Part shown: in pieces, positions 1 to 9,049 of the stretch
How the letters are laid out: each line of letters begins with the position of its first letter
How positions within the stretch are numbered: position 1 is the first letter of the stretch
NCBI RefSeq assembly: GCF_000327285.1
Contig: NZ_HE998568.1
Span: 814,461-878,460, forward strand
DNA: 64,000 bases
Source of the DNA: Holdemania massiliensis AP2
GTDB lineage: Bacteria > Bacillota_I > Bacilli_A > Erysipelotrichales > Erysipelotrichaceae
Reading direction: 5' to 3'
Notes under the pieces: generated by a model
Told to the model about the DNA's origin: nothing
The model's input: only the letters and a program-made list of their open reading frames with translations
The model's database searches: none
Made by a program: the position numbers and the translations under genes

Positions 1-152
1 AAACTGCTTTCGGATTGCCTCCGCTTACAACTCAATTTCGATTCAGATTTAGAATTCTCTTTTTCCATCAGATTCTGAGCAATTCCCGCAAGGATTGACA
101 GTTTTCTTTCACAGTTATTTCTGTTATCATGAAGGAAAAGGATGTGAGTGTG

Positions 153-1022
153 ATGAACGGAATTGCCGTGATCGGAACTTCCATGATGGATCTGGTTGTC
201 CTCTGCCGCCAGGCCATGGAAATGGAGCGCTGCAACAAAGCGCAGATTGTCCGCAGCTTTGGCGGATCCATGCATAATGTGGCCTATAACTGCGGCTGTT
301 TAGGCTTGGAAACGCATTTTATCAGCAAGTTCGGACGGGATGATACCGGACTGGCCATCATTAACGAGCTGCAGAAAAAAACCTGCTTTGTTTACGGCCC
401 GGTTGTCAATCAGAACACGCCGGTGTTCATCTCGGCATCCGACTCGGAAAAGGGACTTTACTTTTCCTCAATCCAGCCGGAATTTCTGTTTCAGGGCGAA
501 GCGGAAGATCTGCCCTACTGCGTCATCAGCGAATGTGCCTGGGGAATTACCGATCAAACCGATCCGGCTTTTTTGAAAACACTTTTGTCCAAAACTTTGC
601 AGACACGGTGGATTTTCAGCGGTCAGATTCCGCCGGAAGCTACGCTTGAAAAATGGGAAGGCATCGTTGTGAACCGGGATGAAATGAACGCTTATGCCGG
701 TGCTGTGCCGATGGCTCAGGCGGCCAAAGCCTTGTTAAAAAAAGGCGTCAGCTGGATCATCATTACCTTAGATAAAGACGGAGCCTTGTTGGTCACGATG
801 GAGGGGATTCGCCCTTACCCTGCGCTGCAGGACGGAGCTTATCCGTTAGGCTGCGGAGATGCGTTTTTAAGCGGCCTGCTTCTGGGCTTAAGTCAGGATA
901 AGCCGATCGAGCATTGTCTTCATCCGGCCTTGGCTGCCGCCGCCATTGTCTTACAGGAACCAGCGGCACTCAGTGAAAAGCTTTGTCAGCTGAAAACTCC
1001 TAATTCATCACAATCGCAGTAA
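153..1022 (+). CDS. PfkB-family carbohydrate/nucleoside kinase
   Basis: A ribokinase-fold sugar or nucleoside kinase, acting in the cytoplasm. The N-terminal signature is seen as GGSMHNVAYNCGCLG and the C-terminal ATP/anion-hole signature as GCGDAFLSG, whose Asp is the expected catalytic base. The length, about 290 residues, fits the family. An in-frame ATG lies 24 nt upstream at 129, but the purine-rich AAGGAAAAGG at 132-141 is well placed for the ATG at 153, and the fold begins right after it, so 153 is preferred. The substrate cannot be read from sequence; pseudouridine-type and sugar kinases both look like this. It stands alone, with no partner gene beside it. Confidence 0.85.
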   Translation: MNGIAVIGTSMMDLVVLCRQAMEMERCNKAQIVRSFGGSMHNVAYNCGCLGLETHFISKFGRDDTGLAIINELQKKTCFVYGPVVNQNTPVFISASDSEKGLYFSSIQPEFLFQGEAEDLPYCVISECAWGITDQTDPAFLKTLLSKTLQTRWIFSGQIPPEATLEKWEGIVVNRDEMNAYAGAVPMAQAAKALLKKGVSWIIITLDKDGALLVTMEGIRPYPALQDGAYPLGCGDAFLSGLLLGLSQDKPIEHCLHPALAAAAIVLQEPAALSEKLCQLKTPNSSQSQ

Positions 1023-1025
1023 AAA

Positions 1026-1040
1026 TTGGACGCGCTTTCA
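1026..1040 (+). promoter_or_regulatory. Weak candidate cre (CcpA) site
   Basis: TTGGACGCGCTTTCA matches the cre pattern WTGNAANCGNWNNCW with one mismatch and sits just upstream of the -35 box of the brnQ leader promoter. It could let carbon status affect transport of branched-chain amino acids. A chance match is possible. Confidence 0.3.
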
Positions 1041-1048
1041 TAAAAGAA

Positions 1049-1076
1049 TTGACATTTATTCATTTTCGAATACAAT
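1049..1076 (+). promoter_or_regulatory. Promoter of the brnQ T-box leader
   Basis: TTGACA (1049-1054), a 16-bp spacer and TACAAT (1071-1076) form a near-consensus vegetative promoter. Transcription would begin near 1083, at the foot of the T-box structure. Confidence 0.8.
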
Positions 1077-1082
1077 CAGGGT

Positions 1083-1330
1083 ATAGATTCGATGACAAGA
1101 ATAAGTAGACGGAAATTTCTGAACCTTGCAGAGAGCCGGACCAGGTGCAAGCCGGCAGGCAGAATTCCAGCCGAAGTCCTCTTGAAGAAGCCTTCTGAAC
1201 TGACAGTAGGAAGCGCCGGACGCTGATCCCGTTAAAGACACAGCCCATTGTTGGATGGGAAGAGTGCCGGAAACATTCCGGAATCAAGGTGGTACCGCGG
1301 TCAAACCGTCCTTTGTGCGACGGTTTTTTT
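1083..1330 (+). promoter_or_regulatory. T-box riboswitch, probable valine specifier
   Basis: A T-box leader, which reads uncharged tRNA and prevents termination when the amino acid is scarce. The conserved T-box AAGGTGGTACCGCGG is at 1286-1300. The terminator is AACCGTC/GACGGTT followed by a T run (1304-1327). In stem I, CAAGA (1096-1100) pairs with TCTTG (1180-1184), and TTCTG (1117-1121) pairs with CAGAA (1160-1164). Between these helices lies a specifier-type loop, with AGTA at 1104-1107 and GAA at 1173-1175 followed by GTC at 1176-1178. GTC is a valine codon, which agrees with the transporter downstream. The specifier is my inference from hand folding; the leader itself is certain. Confidence 0.92.
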
Positions 1331-1355
1331 GTGCAATCGAAGAAAGGAGAGCTTT

Positions 1356-2669
1356 ATGAAAAAATGTTCCAAAAAGAATTTAATCCTGTTGAGCCTGACG
1401 TTGTTTTCGATGTTTTTCGGGGCCGGCAATCTGATTTTCCCACCTTTTCTTGGCCAGAATGCCGGGGTGCAGAGTCTGCCGGCGCTGATTGGCTTTCTGA
1501 TCACCGCGGTGGGATTTCCAGTCCTGGGGATCGCCGTGGTTTCCCGGTTTAACGGATTGGACGTACTGGCGCAGAAGGTTCATGCGAAATTTGGTCTATT
1601 CTTCGCGGTTTTGATCTATTTGTCCATCGGTCCTTTGCTGGCTACACCGCGCACGGCAACGCTGCCGTTTGAAATGGCGATTTTGCCGCTGCTTCCTGAC
1701 GGCGCCTCCGTGCAGCTTTCCCTGTTGTTGTTCACCGCTGGCTTTTTTCTGATCGCCTGGCTCTTGTCGCGCAATCCAAGCAAGCTTGTCGATCATTTAG
1801 GCAAAATTTTAACCCCAGTGCTTCTGCTTCTGATCCTGGCGGTCTTCGCCGCGGCTATGCTTCATCCCCTCGGTGAGGCGGCCCTGCCGCAGCCGGCCTA
1901 TGCCTCAGCACCGCTGATCCAGGGATTTCTTGAAGGTTATCTGACGATGGATGCGCTGGCAGCGCTGAATTTCGGTATCGTTGTTTCTTTGAATATCCGA
2001 GCGTTAGGAATTACGGATGATCAGGAAGTTATGTCCACCAGTATGAAAGCCGGCTGTCTGGCAGGAATCATTCTGGCTGTGATTTATATCATGCTGACCT
2101 TGTTAGGAACTTCGTTATCCTCAATGCCGATCGGGGCTAACGGCGCGCAGACCTTAACGCTGGCCGTCACCCTGCTGTTTGGCGAGAGCGGGCGCTGGGT
2201 CATGGCCTTCATCTTCTTACTAGCCTGCATGACGACCTGCGTGGGGCTTCTGACCAGCTGCAGCGAATTTTTCTCTTCGCTGACGCCGAAGATCAACTAT
2301 TCCAAATGGCTGCTGTTTCTGACGCTGTTTGCGCTGGCTGTTTCCAACTTCGGACTTTCAACGATTCTGTCCATTTCGGTTCCGGTATTGAGCATGCTTT
2401 ATCCGATGGCGTTAGTTTTGATTTTGCTGGGGCTGGGCGATCCGCTGTATAAAGCCAATCGGCTTGTCTATCCGCTGACGATTTTCAGCACCGGCATTGT
2501 CAGTGTTCTTTCCCAGCTGGACAGCATGGGTTTTAGAATTCCCGGCTTATCCAGCCTGCTCAATGCTCTGCCGCTGGCTTCACAGTCGTTAGGCTGGATT
2601 ACAATCGCCCTGGTGATGTTCATCCTCGCTTTATTCATGGGCAGACGGCCGCAGCGAAAGCCGCGCTGA
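1356..2669 (+). CDS. brnQ: Branched-chain amino acid:cation symporter BrnQ
   Basis: A 437-residue, about 12-helix membrane carrier that takes up leucine, isoleucine and valine with Na+ or H+. The family opening is present as FSMFFGAGNLIFPP and the rest is highly hydrophobic with short loops. The ATG at 1356 follows AAAGGAG by 7 nt. The frame is open further upstream, but that stretch overlaps the T-box terminator and cannot be coding. The leader predicts expression when a branched-chain aminoacyl-tRNA runs short. An intrinsic terminator follows the gene. Confidence 0.95.
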   Translation: MKKCSKKNLILLSLTLFSMFFGAGNLIFPPFLGQNAGVQSLPALIGFLITAVGFPVLGIAVVSRFNGLDVLAQKVHAKFGLFFAVLIYLSIGPLLATPRTATLPFEMAILPLLPDGASVQLSLLLFTAGFFLIAWLLSRNPSKLVDHLGKILTPVLLLLILAVFAAAMLHPLGEAALPQPAYASAPLIQGFLEGYLTMDALAALNFGIVVSLNIRALGITDDQEVMSTSMKAGCLAGIILAVIYIMLTLLGTSLSSMPIGANGAQTLTLAVTLLFGESGRWVMAFIFLLACMTTCVGLLTSCSEFFSSLTPKINYSKWLLFLTLFALAVSNFGLSTILSISVPVLSMLYPMALVLILLGLGDPLYKANRLVYPLTIFSTGIVSVLSQLDSMGFRIPGLSSLLNALPLASQSLGWITIALVMFILALFMGRRPQRKPR

Positions 2670-2681
2670 TTGCTGCATGAG

Positions 2682-2713
2682 AAAAGGATTGGTCGCTTGA
2701 TCAATCCTTTTTT
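2682..2713 (+). terminator. Intrinsic terminator after brnQ
   Basis: AAAAGGATTG (2682-2691) pairs with CAATCCTTTT (2702-2711), ending in a T run. It lies between convergent genes, and the A-rich left arm means it may also stop transcripts from the minus-strand esterase operon. Confidence 0.85.
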
Positions 2714-2738
2714 ACACCTATATTTTGCGTTTCTCCAA

Positions 2739-4268
2739 TCATGACAATTCAAATGAAAAAGTTTTAAGCTTGCGCATTTCTTCCAGCAGCTCTGTATCAA
2801 AATCATATTTCACTGCCGTCGAACAATCAAAGACCATGGTCGCTTCCTTTTCTGCGGTACAAGCCGGCCACTCGATACCCTTTTCCAGCTGCGGCTTTCC
2901 GGTTTTGGCAAAAGCAATGAATCGGCCTGACATCTCATTTTCCAGCAGCGTTGTAGCTGAACCTAAATCCGATGAAGGCACCTTATCGGTATTGTGAAAG
3001 ATGAAGGGGATATCCGAACTATGCAGTGCGGTTTGTCCTTCATTGATCCCGAAAACGGGAGTAAAGAAATAGTTATAGGTTTCGGCACAGCCTGCCTTAA
3101 TTCTGGCTTGGATGAACTCCTTGGCTGCACCTCTGGCAGCTCCGCAGTCATACGTTAACAAATCAATGATTTTTTTCTCTGGGAAAGCCTGTTGAAATAG
3201 ATCAATCAGCCGATCTTTTTTCGCGCTGCCGAATTCTGCTTCCACTTCCGCCCGCATTTCTTCATCGGTCAAGGCATACCGCTGAATCGAAGCCGGCAAA
3301 GTAAAGAACTCAGCGAAGACAGATCCGACAATCATCGGTGTTTTCTTAGCTTGTTTTGAAAAACCATAAACCACAGGATCACCCAAATAATCCTGATTTT
3401 TAATCGGTCCGATATACGGCAGTCCTTTGCCGCCTAATTCGTGATGGGCTTTCAGATAGGCCTCCGCTAGCTCACGATGACTCACTTCTTCTAATTTTTC
3501 GATCTCCTGTTCTTCTATATTTAGGATTTTCAGCATTCGTTTAACATTTTGCGTCATATCCCGGCCGGCATCGCTCAGATGTTTTCCCATTGTCCCGCTC
3601 ATAATCATCGCCCGGCAATATAATCCGGCTGAATCCGGCATATTCATGACCGATATCACCTTTACTCCGCCGCCGGACTGGCCGAAAATCGTGACCTGAT
3701 CCGGATCTCCGCCAAAATTTTCAATATTGCGGTGAACCCATTTCAACGCGGCAATCAAATCCAGATTTCCGGCATTGGCCGAATGTGAATACCGATTCGA
3801 AAACGGCGCCAGATCCAGATAACCCAGCACATTAATACGATGGTTCACCGTGACAACGACAACATCGCCGAACGCACATAAATTAAAGCCGTCGTAAGCA
3901 GTTTGTTCCAAGGCTGAACCATAATAAAATCCACCGCCGTGAAACCAAACGACAACCGGTTTTTTCACACCTTTTTCTATGGACTTCGTCCAGACATTCA
4001 AATTCTGACAATTTTCCGACTGCGGCCAAAATCGATGCGGATTTTTCAGGTTATTTCCGATCCGATCCGGGCGAAAAGGATAACAGGTAAAACCATAATT
4101 GACCGCTTCTTTCACACCTTCCCAGGCAGGAATTTCTTCCGGCGGCATAAAGCGCTGAGCCTGGGCGTATTCAACACCGTAGAAATGATAGACATCCCGA
4201 TAACGGAAGCCGCGGATCCAGCCTTTCTCTGTTTTGACTGTCGTCTTTCTTCCATGTTCAAAATTCAT
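2739..4268 (-). CDS. Type B carboxylesterase (para-nitrobenzyl esterase family)
   Basis: A 509-residue serine esterase of the alpha/beta-hydrolase type B family. The oxyanion-hole motif is VWFHGGGFYYGS and the nucleophile elbow is FGQSGGG, where most relatives have GESAGG, so the residue before Ser is Gln here. No signal peptide is visible, so it should act in the cytoplasm. The start overlaps the end of the upstream esterase by 11 nt and GAGGTG precedes it, implying coupled translation. It is the last gene of an eleven-gene operon with a mannose-family PTS, so the likely substrates are esters of imported sugars or small glycosides (inference). Confidence 0.9.
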   Translation of the reverse strand: MNFEHGRKTTVKTEKGWIRGFRYRDVYHFYGVEYAQAQRFMPPEEIPAWEGVKEAVNYGFTCYPFRPDRIGNNLKNPHRFWPQSENCQNLNVWTKSIEKGVKKPVVVWFHGGGFYYGSALEQTAYDGFNLCAFGDVVVVTVNHRINVLGYLDLAPFSNRYSHSANAGNLDLIAALKWVHRNIENFGGDPDQVTIFGQSGGGVKVISVMNMPDSAGLYCRAMIMSGTMGKHLSDAGRDMTQNVKRMLKILNIEEQEIEKLEEVSHRELAEAYLKAHHELGGKGLPYIGPIKNQDYLGDPVVYGFSKQAKKTPMIVGSVFAEFFTLPASIQRYALTDEEMRAEVEAEFGSAKKDRLIDLFQQAFPEKKIIDLLTYDCGAARGAAKEFIQARIKAGCAETYNYFFTPVFGINEGQTALHSSDIPFIFHNTDKVPSSDLGSATTLLENEMSGRFIAFAKTGKPQLEKGIEWPACTAEKEATMVFDCSTAVKYDFDTELLEEMRKLKTFSFELS

Positions 4269-5469
4269 CGTTTTTCACCTCATCATGAAACAACTTTTTA
4301 ACATAGTCTTTTGCACTATAGCGCCAGACGTTCCATTCATGCTGTCCCAGATAGCCTTGAAATTGAATATGAAAGCCTTGATCCTGCAGCGGCTTCAGGT
4401 CAGCGACGGTTTGATCATAACGGGAATCAGCTTCACCGCAGGTGATATAAACCACGTCCATGGCTGCATTAAACCGCTTCGCATCAGAAAACAGTTCTGA
4501 GAAGTCCATGTCTTCCGTTTTGATCGGGAAACACTCACCAGAAGAGAAAATGCCAACGTTGGCAAACAGTTCCGGATGACCGAAAACCAGTCGGCGAACA
4601 TGTCCGCCGCCCATCGACAATCCAGCAGCAGCACGTTTTCTGCGGTCAGCGATCACGCGATATTTCTTTTCGATAAACGGCATGCAGTCCTGGATAATAA
4701 CCTGATCCAGCCGTCCTTCCCGTGCTTCCCCATTTTCCGTTTCTTTTAAAACATAACCATTGTTGCAGACGATAATCATTTCTTCCGCTTCCTTACGGGC
4801 AGTCAGATTATCCATCAACATGTCGATCTTACCGGATTGGAACCAACAAACTTCATCCTGTGAACCACCATGCTGCAAATACAATATCGGGTATTTGCGG
4901 TCAGAGAAAGCATACGAGGCGGGTGTATAAACCCAGCAGGCGCGATACCGCTGAGTTTCTTTCGACCAGTAAATCTCCCGGGTTATAGCCCCATGCGGCA
5001 CATCGTGCAGCTGCGTGTCTTCATCATCCGGCAAATCCACAAAATTACGGATATCAAAGCCATCATAACCATAGGGTCCGCGTGTATTGATGACCCGTAC
5101 TCCATCAGCTATAAAATAAACGCTGTGAAACCCTGCGCCCGGGTCAATGGTAATATGCCAATATCCATCCGGCTCCAGTGTCATGGGTTCCACAATAAAA
5201 TCTCGACTGTAAAAATCAGGATCTTTGCGGTACTCGCTTTTGGAATGCTGATAATTGTGCAGACGGTAACGTAATTCTACCTTCTTCGCTGTTGGATTAT
5301 AATACTTCAGGGAAACACTTCCATCCTCGTTATAAACTGCACAGTTTTCCACAGGAAAGGTTTCTTCTGAACCACCGTAATGAATTCTGCGCATAACTCC
5401 TTCATTTTTTGGATAATGAATGGGATCAAAGCAAAGCAGTGTCATATTCAAAGCCTGATTATTCTTCAT
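4258..5469 (-). CDS. Enterochelin-esterase-like hydrolase with N-terminal immunoglobulin-like domain
   Basis: A 403-residue esterase of the Fes/IroE and esterase D type. Residues about 20-150 resemble the beta-sandwich, CBM48-like domain found before such esterases. The catalytic half has YLQHGGSQDE near the oxyanion hole, the nucleophile elbow GLSMGG and a late His in GQHEWNVWR. A very strong AAGGAGG precedes the ATG. No signal peptide is seen. Similar two-domain proteins include feruloyl and acetyl-xylan esterases, and a siderophore role seems unlikely because the neighbours are a PTS, an aldolase and a sugar kinase. The exact ester is unknown. Confidence 0.88.
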   Translation of the reverse strand: MKNNQALNMTLLCFDPIHYPKNEGVMRRIHYGGSEETFPVENCAVYNEDGSVSLKYYNPTAKKVELRYRLHNYQHSKSEYRKDPDFYSRDFIVEPMTLEPDGYWHITIDPGAGFHSVYFIADGVRVINTRGPYGYDGFDIRNFVDLPDDEDTQLHDVPHGAITREIYWSKETQRYRACWVYTPASYAFSDRKYPILYLQHGGSQDEVCWFQSGKIDMLMDNLTARKEAEEMIIVCNNGYVLKETENGEAREGRLDQVIIQDCMPFIEKKYRVIADRRKRAAAGLSMGGGHVRRLVFGHPELFANVGIFSSGECFPIKTEDMDFSELFSDAKRFNAAMDVVYITCGEADSRYDQTVADLKPLQDQGFHIQFQGYLGQHEWNVWRYSAKDYVKKLFHDEVKNDEF

Positions 5470-5497
5470 TGTGTATCCTCCTTCTTTTCCATTTTCC

Positions 5498-5932
5498 TTA
5501 TTCCTGAAGAAAACTCGATTCCAGATCTTCCATCATGGCCGCGAGATCGACAATACCGCCTTTTGCGGCTTCGGCTAATTCATTCAGATCCAGCTGATCA
5601 ACAGAGCTCAGCGCGGGCCGAATTCCCAAAATTTCAATCAACATGCCTAAATTCATTCCGGTGATCACGCGGATCTTCTGACCCTCACTCAACAAACTCA
5701 CGCATCGATTGGCCGGAGTTCCACCCAATAAATCACATAGAACAAGCACGCCTTGACCTTCATCCAGACTTGCCAGAGTTTGACGAATCCGAAGATCGAA
5801 ACCTTCTACCGTTTCTTCTTTGGCTAAACAAAGCGTCTTGAGCTGCTCTATCTCTTCACCGAAGAACAGCTGGCTGGAATCCAGCATGCCTTCCGCCATT
5901 TTTCCATGGCTCATTAATAAAATTCCAATCAT
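5498..5932 (-). CDS. PTS mannose/fructose/sorbose family IIA component
   Basis: A stand-alone IIA domain of 144 residues that takes phosphate from HPr and passes it to the IIB protein. The opening ILLMSHGKMAEG carries the phosphorylated His at residue 9. It belongs with the IIB, IIC and IID genes further upstream in the same operon, but four kilobases and three other genes (reductase, aldolase, MFS carrier) lie between, an unusual order because IIA is normally adjacent or fused to IIB. GGAAGGG lies before the ATG, and the gap to the MFS gene is only 3 nt. Confidence 0.92.
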   Translation of the reverse strand: MIGILLMSHGKMAEGMLDSSQLFFGEEIEQLKTLCLAKEETVEGFDLRIRQTLASLDEGQGVLVLCDLLGGTPANRCVSLLSEGQKIRVITGMNLGMLIEILGIRPALSSVDQLDLNELAEAAKGGIVDLAAMMEDLESSFLQE

Positions 5933-5935
5933 TGA

Positions 5936-7162
5936 TTACCCTTCCTTTGCGAATACCGCTTTCCTCTTCTCATTCTCTCGTTTCAGCGAGAGGCAATAAA
6001 CACCCAATCCCGCCAACAGCATCATTGCATAAAGCATGAACATTGTGCCGTAATTACTGAAATTCACAACATAGCTGGCAAAGATCGGGCCGATCGCATT
6101 GCCCAGATCCTGGCCGATCAAACAGGTAGAGATGGCCACTCCGCTGCGCTGGATCCCCAACTTTTTCACCGACTCCGCCTGAATTGCCGGCGAACCATTG
6201 CCCTGACCCACGGCCTTGAACACCGCGGCGATCAAGACTGGCGTTAAACTGAATGCCTTGGCCAAGAGCACCATGCCTAAGGCATAGATTAGAAAGGCCG
6301 GAATCAGAATCACCCGAATTCCGCGGGCATCCTGCAGTTTACCGACAAAGGGTTTCATCAGAAGCATGGCCACAGAATAAACAGTAAAGAAATAAGCGAT
6401 GCTGCTGATCCCGCGAACCTGTCCAAAATCAATCAAATAATACGAAATAATTCCGTTGCCAAAGGAGAATAAACCGATCAGAAAGACATAGACCAACAAT
6501 TCTTTTGCGAATAAATCACTCAGCTTGATCTTCGCACCGGATGATTTAAAATCCGGAACCTGGACAGGGTAGGGAATCAGAACAATGATCAGCAGACAGA
6601 TTAAACAAAGCAGACCTGCGGTCAAAAACAGCTTGTCCATTCCCGCCTGCTGACTGATCGTGCTGCCCAGCTGCGGACCGATCATCGTTCCCAACAGGGT
6701 TGCAATGCCGATATAACTGATTCCTTCCGCAATTCTTTTTTCCGGCACAAAGGAGGTCGCAAACGCCATGCTGATGGTCCCGCTGACCGCGAAGGCCATG
6801 CCATGCAAAACACGGATGCCAATCACTGCCGGAATCTTCTGAACCCAAGCATAACCAAGCATACAGACTGCGGTTGCCAAATACGAGACAAACATAATTT
6901 TTTTCTTATTCAGCCGATCGCTCATCGCTCCGGAAAACGGTCTCATTCCCAAGGCGACCCATGAAAGCAGGCTGGATATAAAGCCGGTTAAGGCAAACGG
7001 AATTCCTTTTGCCGTCAGAAACTGCGGCATCGATGGATTGACCATATATGAGGAAATTCCATTCAGCGCATTGACCGCGAGAACCAGTATAAACGGCAGT
7101 GTCCACAGTTGATTTTTATCTTTATTCATGGACTGTCCCTTGTCTTTCAGCACTTTTTTCAT
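5936..7162 (-). CDS. Major facilitator superfamily transporter
   Basis: A 408-residue, 12-helix MFS protein. The loop 2-3 motif appears as GAMSDRLNKKK and a related one in the second half as GKLQDARG. The ATG at 7162 overlaps the aldolase stop as ATGA; another ATG at 7129 has the better ribosome site (AAGGGA) and may be the real start. A facilitator inside a PTS operon could export a by-product such as an acid freed by the esterases, or import a second form of the substrate. Direction and substrate are not visible from sequence. Confidence 0.88.
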   Translation of the reverse strand: MKKVLKDKGQSMNKDKNQLWTLPFILVLAVNALNGISSYMVNPSMPQFLTAKGIPFALTGFISSLLSWVALGMRPFSGAMSDRLNKKKIMFVSYLATAVCMLGYAWVQKIPAVIGIRVLHGMAFAVSGTISMAFATSFVPEKRIAEGISYIGIATLLGTMIGPQLGSTISQQAGMDKLFLTAGLLCLICLLIIVLIPYPVQVPDFKSSGAKIKLSDLFAKELLVYVFLIGLFSFGNGIISYYLIDFGQVRGISSIAYFFTVYSVAMLLMKPFVGKLQDARGIRVILIPAFLIYALGMVLLAKAFSLTPVLIAAVFKAVGQGNGSPAIQAESVKKLGIQRSGVAISTCLIGQDLGNAIGPIFASYVVNFSNYGTMFMLYAMMLLAGLGVYCLSLKRENEKRKAVFAKEG

Positions 7163-8046
7163 CTCTGCGGCAGCTGTGTTTTCGGAAGTCCGCGGGATGG
7201 AATATCCCAGGCTTTGTCCGAAGAACCATAGACATGAATCATTTCAATGAGCTTCTGCTTCAGTCCCATTTGGGCTGTTCGAAAGATCATATAGGCTCGA
7301 TTCCCTTCAAACGATTCCTGCTTTACGGCCTCAGCTGCGGCTTTGCATAAATCATGATTGATATTGACTTTATTGATTCCTAAGCGGCAGGCTTCTTTCA
7401 AAGACGCGATGTCACAGCCTGAGGAACCATGCAGCACCAGCGGAAAGTTTCCGGATGCCTCTTTAATTTGAACTAAGCGCTTTAAATCCAGCTTGGGAAC
7501 AACATTGCATGGATAGGCACCGTGCGCAGTCCCGATCGCAACCGCCAGGCAGTCAATCTGCGTTTTATCAATATACTGTTTGACGCGCGCAGGATCGGTA
7601 AAACCAGCTTCGGCCTCCTGCATGTCTTGCTGCGCATCTCCGACATGACCGAATTCCGCCTCCACGGAAACGCCTGCGGCATGGGCAAGCTTGACAATTT
7701 CACTGACTTCCCGGATATTGACCGCCTCCGGGCAAGCCGAACGGTCGATCATCACGGATGTAAAACCAGCCTGAATGGCTTTTTGAATCTGACTTAAATC
7801 CGAGCCGTGATCCAAATTAATCGCGATCGGTACATTCGACTGCTGAGCCAACACTCTCAACTGCTGTCCAAAGAAATACAGATCCGCAACAGCCCGATAG
7901 GCAACATCCAAAATCAGCGGGGCATGGGTTTCCTCAGCGGCTTCAATACAGGCTCTTGCGTTCAGTTCATTGTCGACGTTGGGAGCTGCTACGGCATAAC
8001 CCTGTTCACTGGCCCGATCCAGAATTTCTTTCATTGTTACAAGCAT
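7159..8046 (-). CDS. Class II fructose/tagatose-bisphosphate-type aldolase
   Basis: A zinc-dependent aldolase of 295 residues, in the FbaA/GatY/KbaY family, which splits a ketose bisphosphate into dihydroxyacetone phosphate and an aldehyde. The zinc site is seen in NLDHGSD and VEAEFGHVG, and the phosphate/zinc loop in LHGSSGCD. Together with the 1-phosphofructokinase-like kinase of the same operon it gives the expected two steps, ketose phosphate to bisphosphate and then cleavage. Whether the sugar is fructose-, tagatose- or sorbose-like cannot be told. AAAGGAG precedes the ATG. Confidence 0.92.
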   Translation of the reverse strand: MLVTMKEILDRASEQGYAVAAPNVDNELNARACIEAAEETHAPLILDVAYRAVADLYFFGQQLRVLAQQSNVPIAINLDHGSDLSQIQKAIQAGFTSVMIDRSACPEAVNIREVSEIVKLAHAAGVSVEAEFGHVGDAQQDMQEAEAGFTDPARVKQYIDKTQIDCLAVAIGTAHGAYPCNVVPKLDLKRLVQIKEASGNFPLVLHGSSGCDIASLKEACRLGINKVNINHDLCKAAAEAVKQESFEGNRAYMIFRTAQMGLKQKLIEMIHVYGSSDKAWDIPSRGLPKTQLPQR

Positions 8047-8089
8047 AACTCACACTCCTTTCCAGCCAAAACCTCCGGTTTTGACTTAA

Positions 8090-9043
8090 TTAATCTGCAA
8101 TTTTTTCTCTTTCCATCGCGGCATCCAAACGTGTCATTTCATCATCGCTCAGCTGCCACGCAAATGCATCACAATTCTGCCGGACATGTGCGGGTTTCGA
8201 CATGCCGATCAGGGCAGTGGAAACACCCGGACTTTGCGTACACCAGTTAATCGCGACCTGACTGACCGATGCCTGATGACACGCTGCAATTTCATCCATA
8301 ACCTGCAGTACATTTTGAATTTTTGAAAACTTAGGTTCCTTAAAATAATCATAGAAAGTAATTCGGGTATCGCCTGGCTTCAATGGCGGCAAAGTTCTGA
8401 ATTTTCCGGATAAAATGCCGGCGCCTAAAGAGCCATAGGTAAAGGTGTCAATGCCTCGTTGGCTGCCCCATTCGATTAACGCTTTATGCTTTTGATGAAC
8501 CATCGAATATTGCAGCTGCATGACGTCAATCCTGGCATATTTCTCGGCCTCCTCAATTTGTTCCTGAGTAAAATTGGAGACGCCGAGGAAGCGTATTTTG
8601 CCTAGACTTTTCAGCAAATTCAAAGCACTCATCGTTTCCGCGATCGGAGTATGGGGATCCGGCCAGTGGATGAAGTAAAAATCAATCACATCCGTTTTCA
8701 GATTCATGAGTGAGCTTTCCACTTCCCGGATAACGGTTTTAAAGCTGGCATCATGAGTCATTTTCTGCAGTGCATGAGGAGAAAGACCGAATTTGGTGGA
8801 TATCAGAACCTTATCCCGATATCCACCCTCCAGTGCTTCTGCGATCAGCTGTTCAGAATATCCATTGCCATAGACCGGCGCTGTATCAATATGATTCACA
8901 CCGAGTTCTATCGCCGTGCGGATGGCTTGAATCGCTTCCTGTCGATCGACAGGACCAAAATTATTTCTTCCGCTTAAAGCCCAGGTTCCAAGCGTCAGCT
9001 GAGACACTTCCACTTGGGCCCGCTGCAAATGCTGAGTCCGCAT
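8090..9043 (-). CDS. Aldo/keto reductase
   Basis: A 317-residue NAD(P)H-dependent oxidoreductase of the AKR superfamily with the usual TIM-barrel size. Catalytic tetrad positions are visible: Asp and Tyr in NHIDTAPVYGNG, Lys in LISTKFG and His in FYFIHWPDP. It sits between the IID and aldolase genes, 6 nt after the IID stop, with only a weak ribosome site, so it is probably coupled to IID translation. A reduction step, for example of a keto-sugar or an aldehyde from the aldolase, is a reasonable guess. Confidence 0.92.
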   Translation of the reverse strand: MRTQHLQRAQVEVSQLTLGTWALSGRNNFGPVDRQEAIQAIRTAIELGVNHIDTAPVYGNGYSEQLIAEALEGGYRDKVLISTKFGLSPHALQKMTHDASFKTVIREVESSLMNLKTDVIDFYFIHWPDPHTPIAETMSALNLLKSLGKIRFLGVSNFTQEQIEEAEKYARIDVMQLQYSMVHQKHKALIEWGSQRGIDTFTYGSLGAGILSGKFRTLPPLKPGDTRITFYDYFKEPKFSKIQNVLQVMDEIAACHQASVSQVAINWCTQSPGVSTALIGMSKPAHVRQNCDAFAWQLSDDEMTRLDAAMEREKIAD

Positions 9044-9049
9044 TGCGGC

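Noticed and set aside
1248..1355. Upstream in-frame extension of BrnQ
   Set aside because: It runs through the T-box and terminator, has no ribosome site, and the carrier's natural start follows AAAGGAG at 1356.
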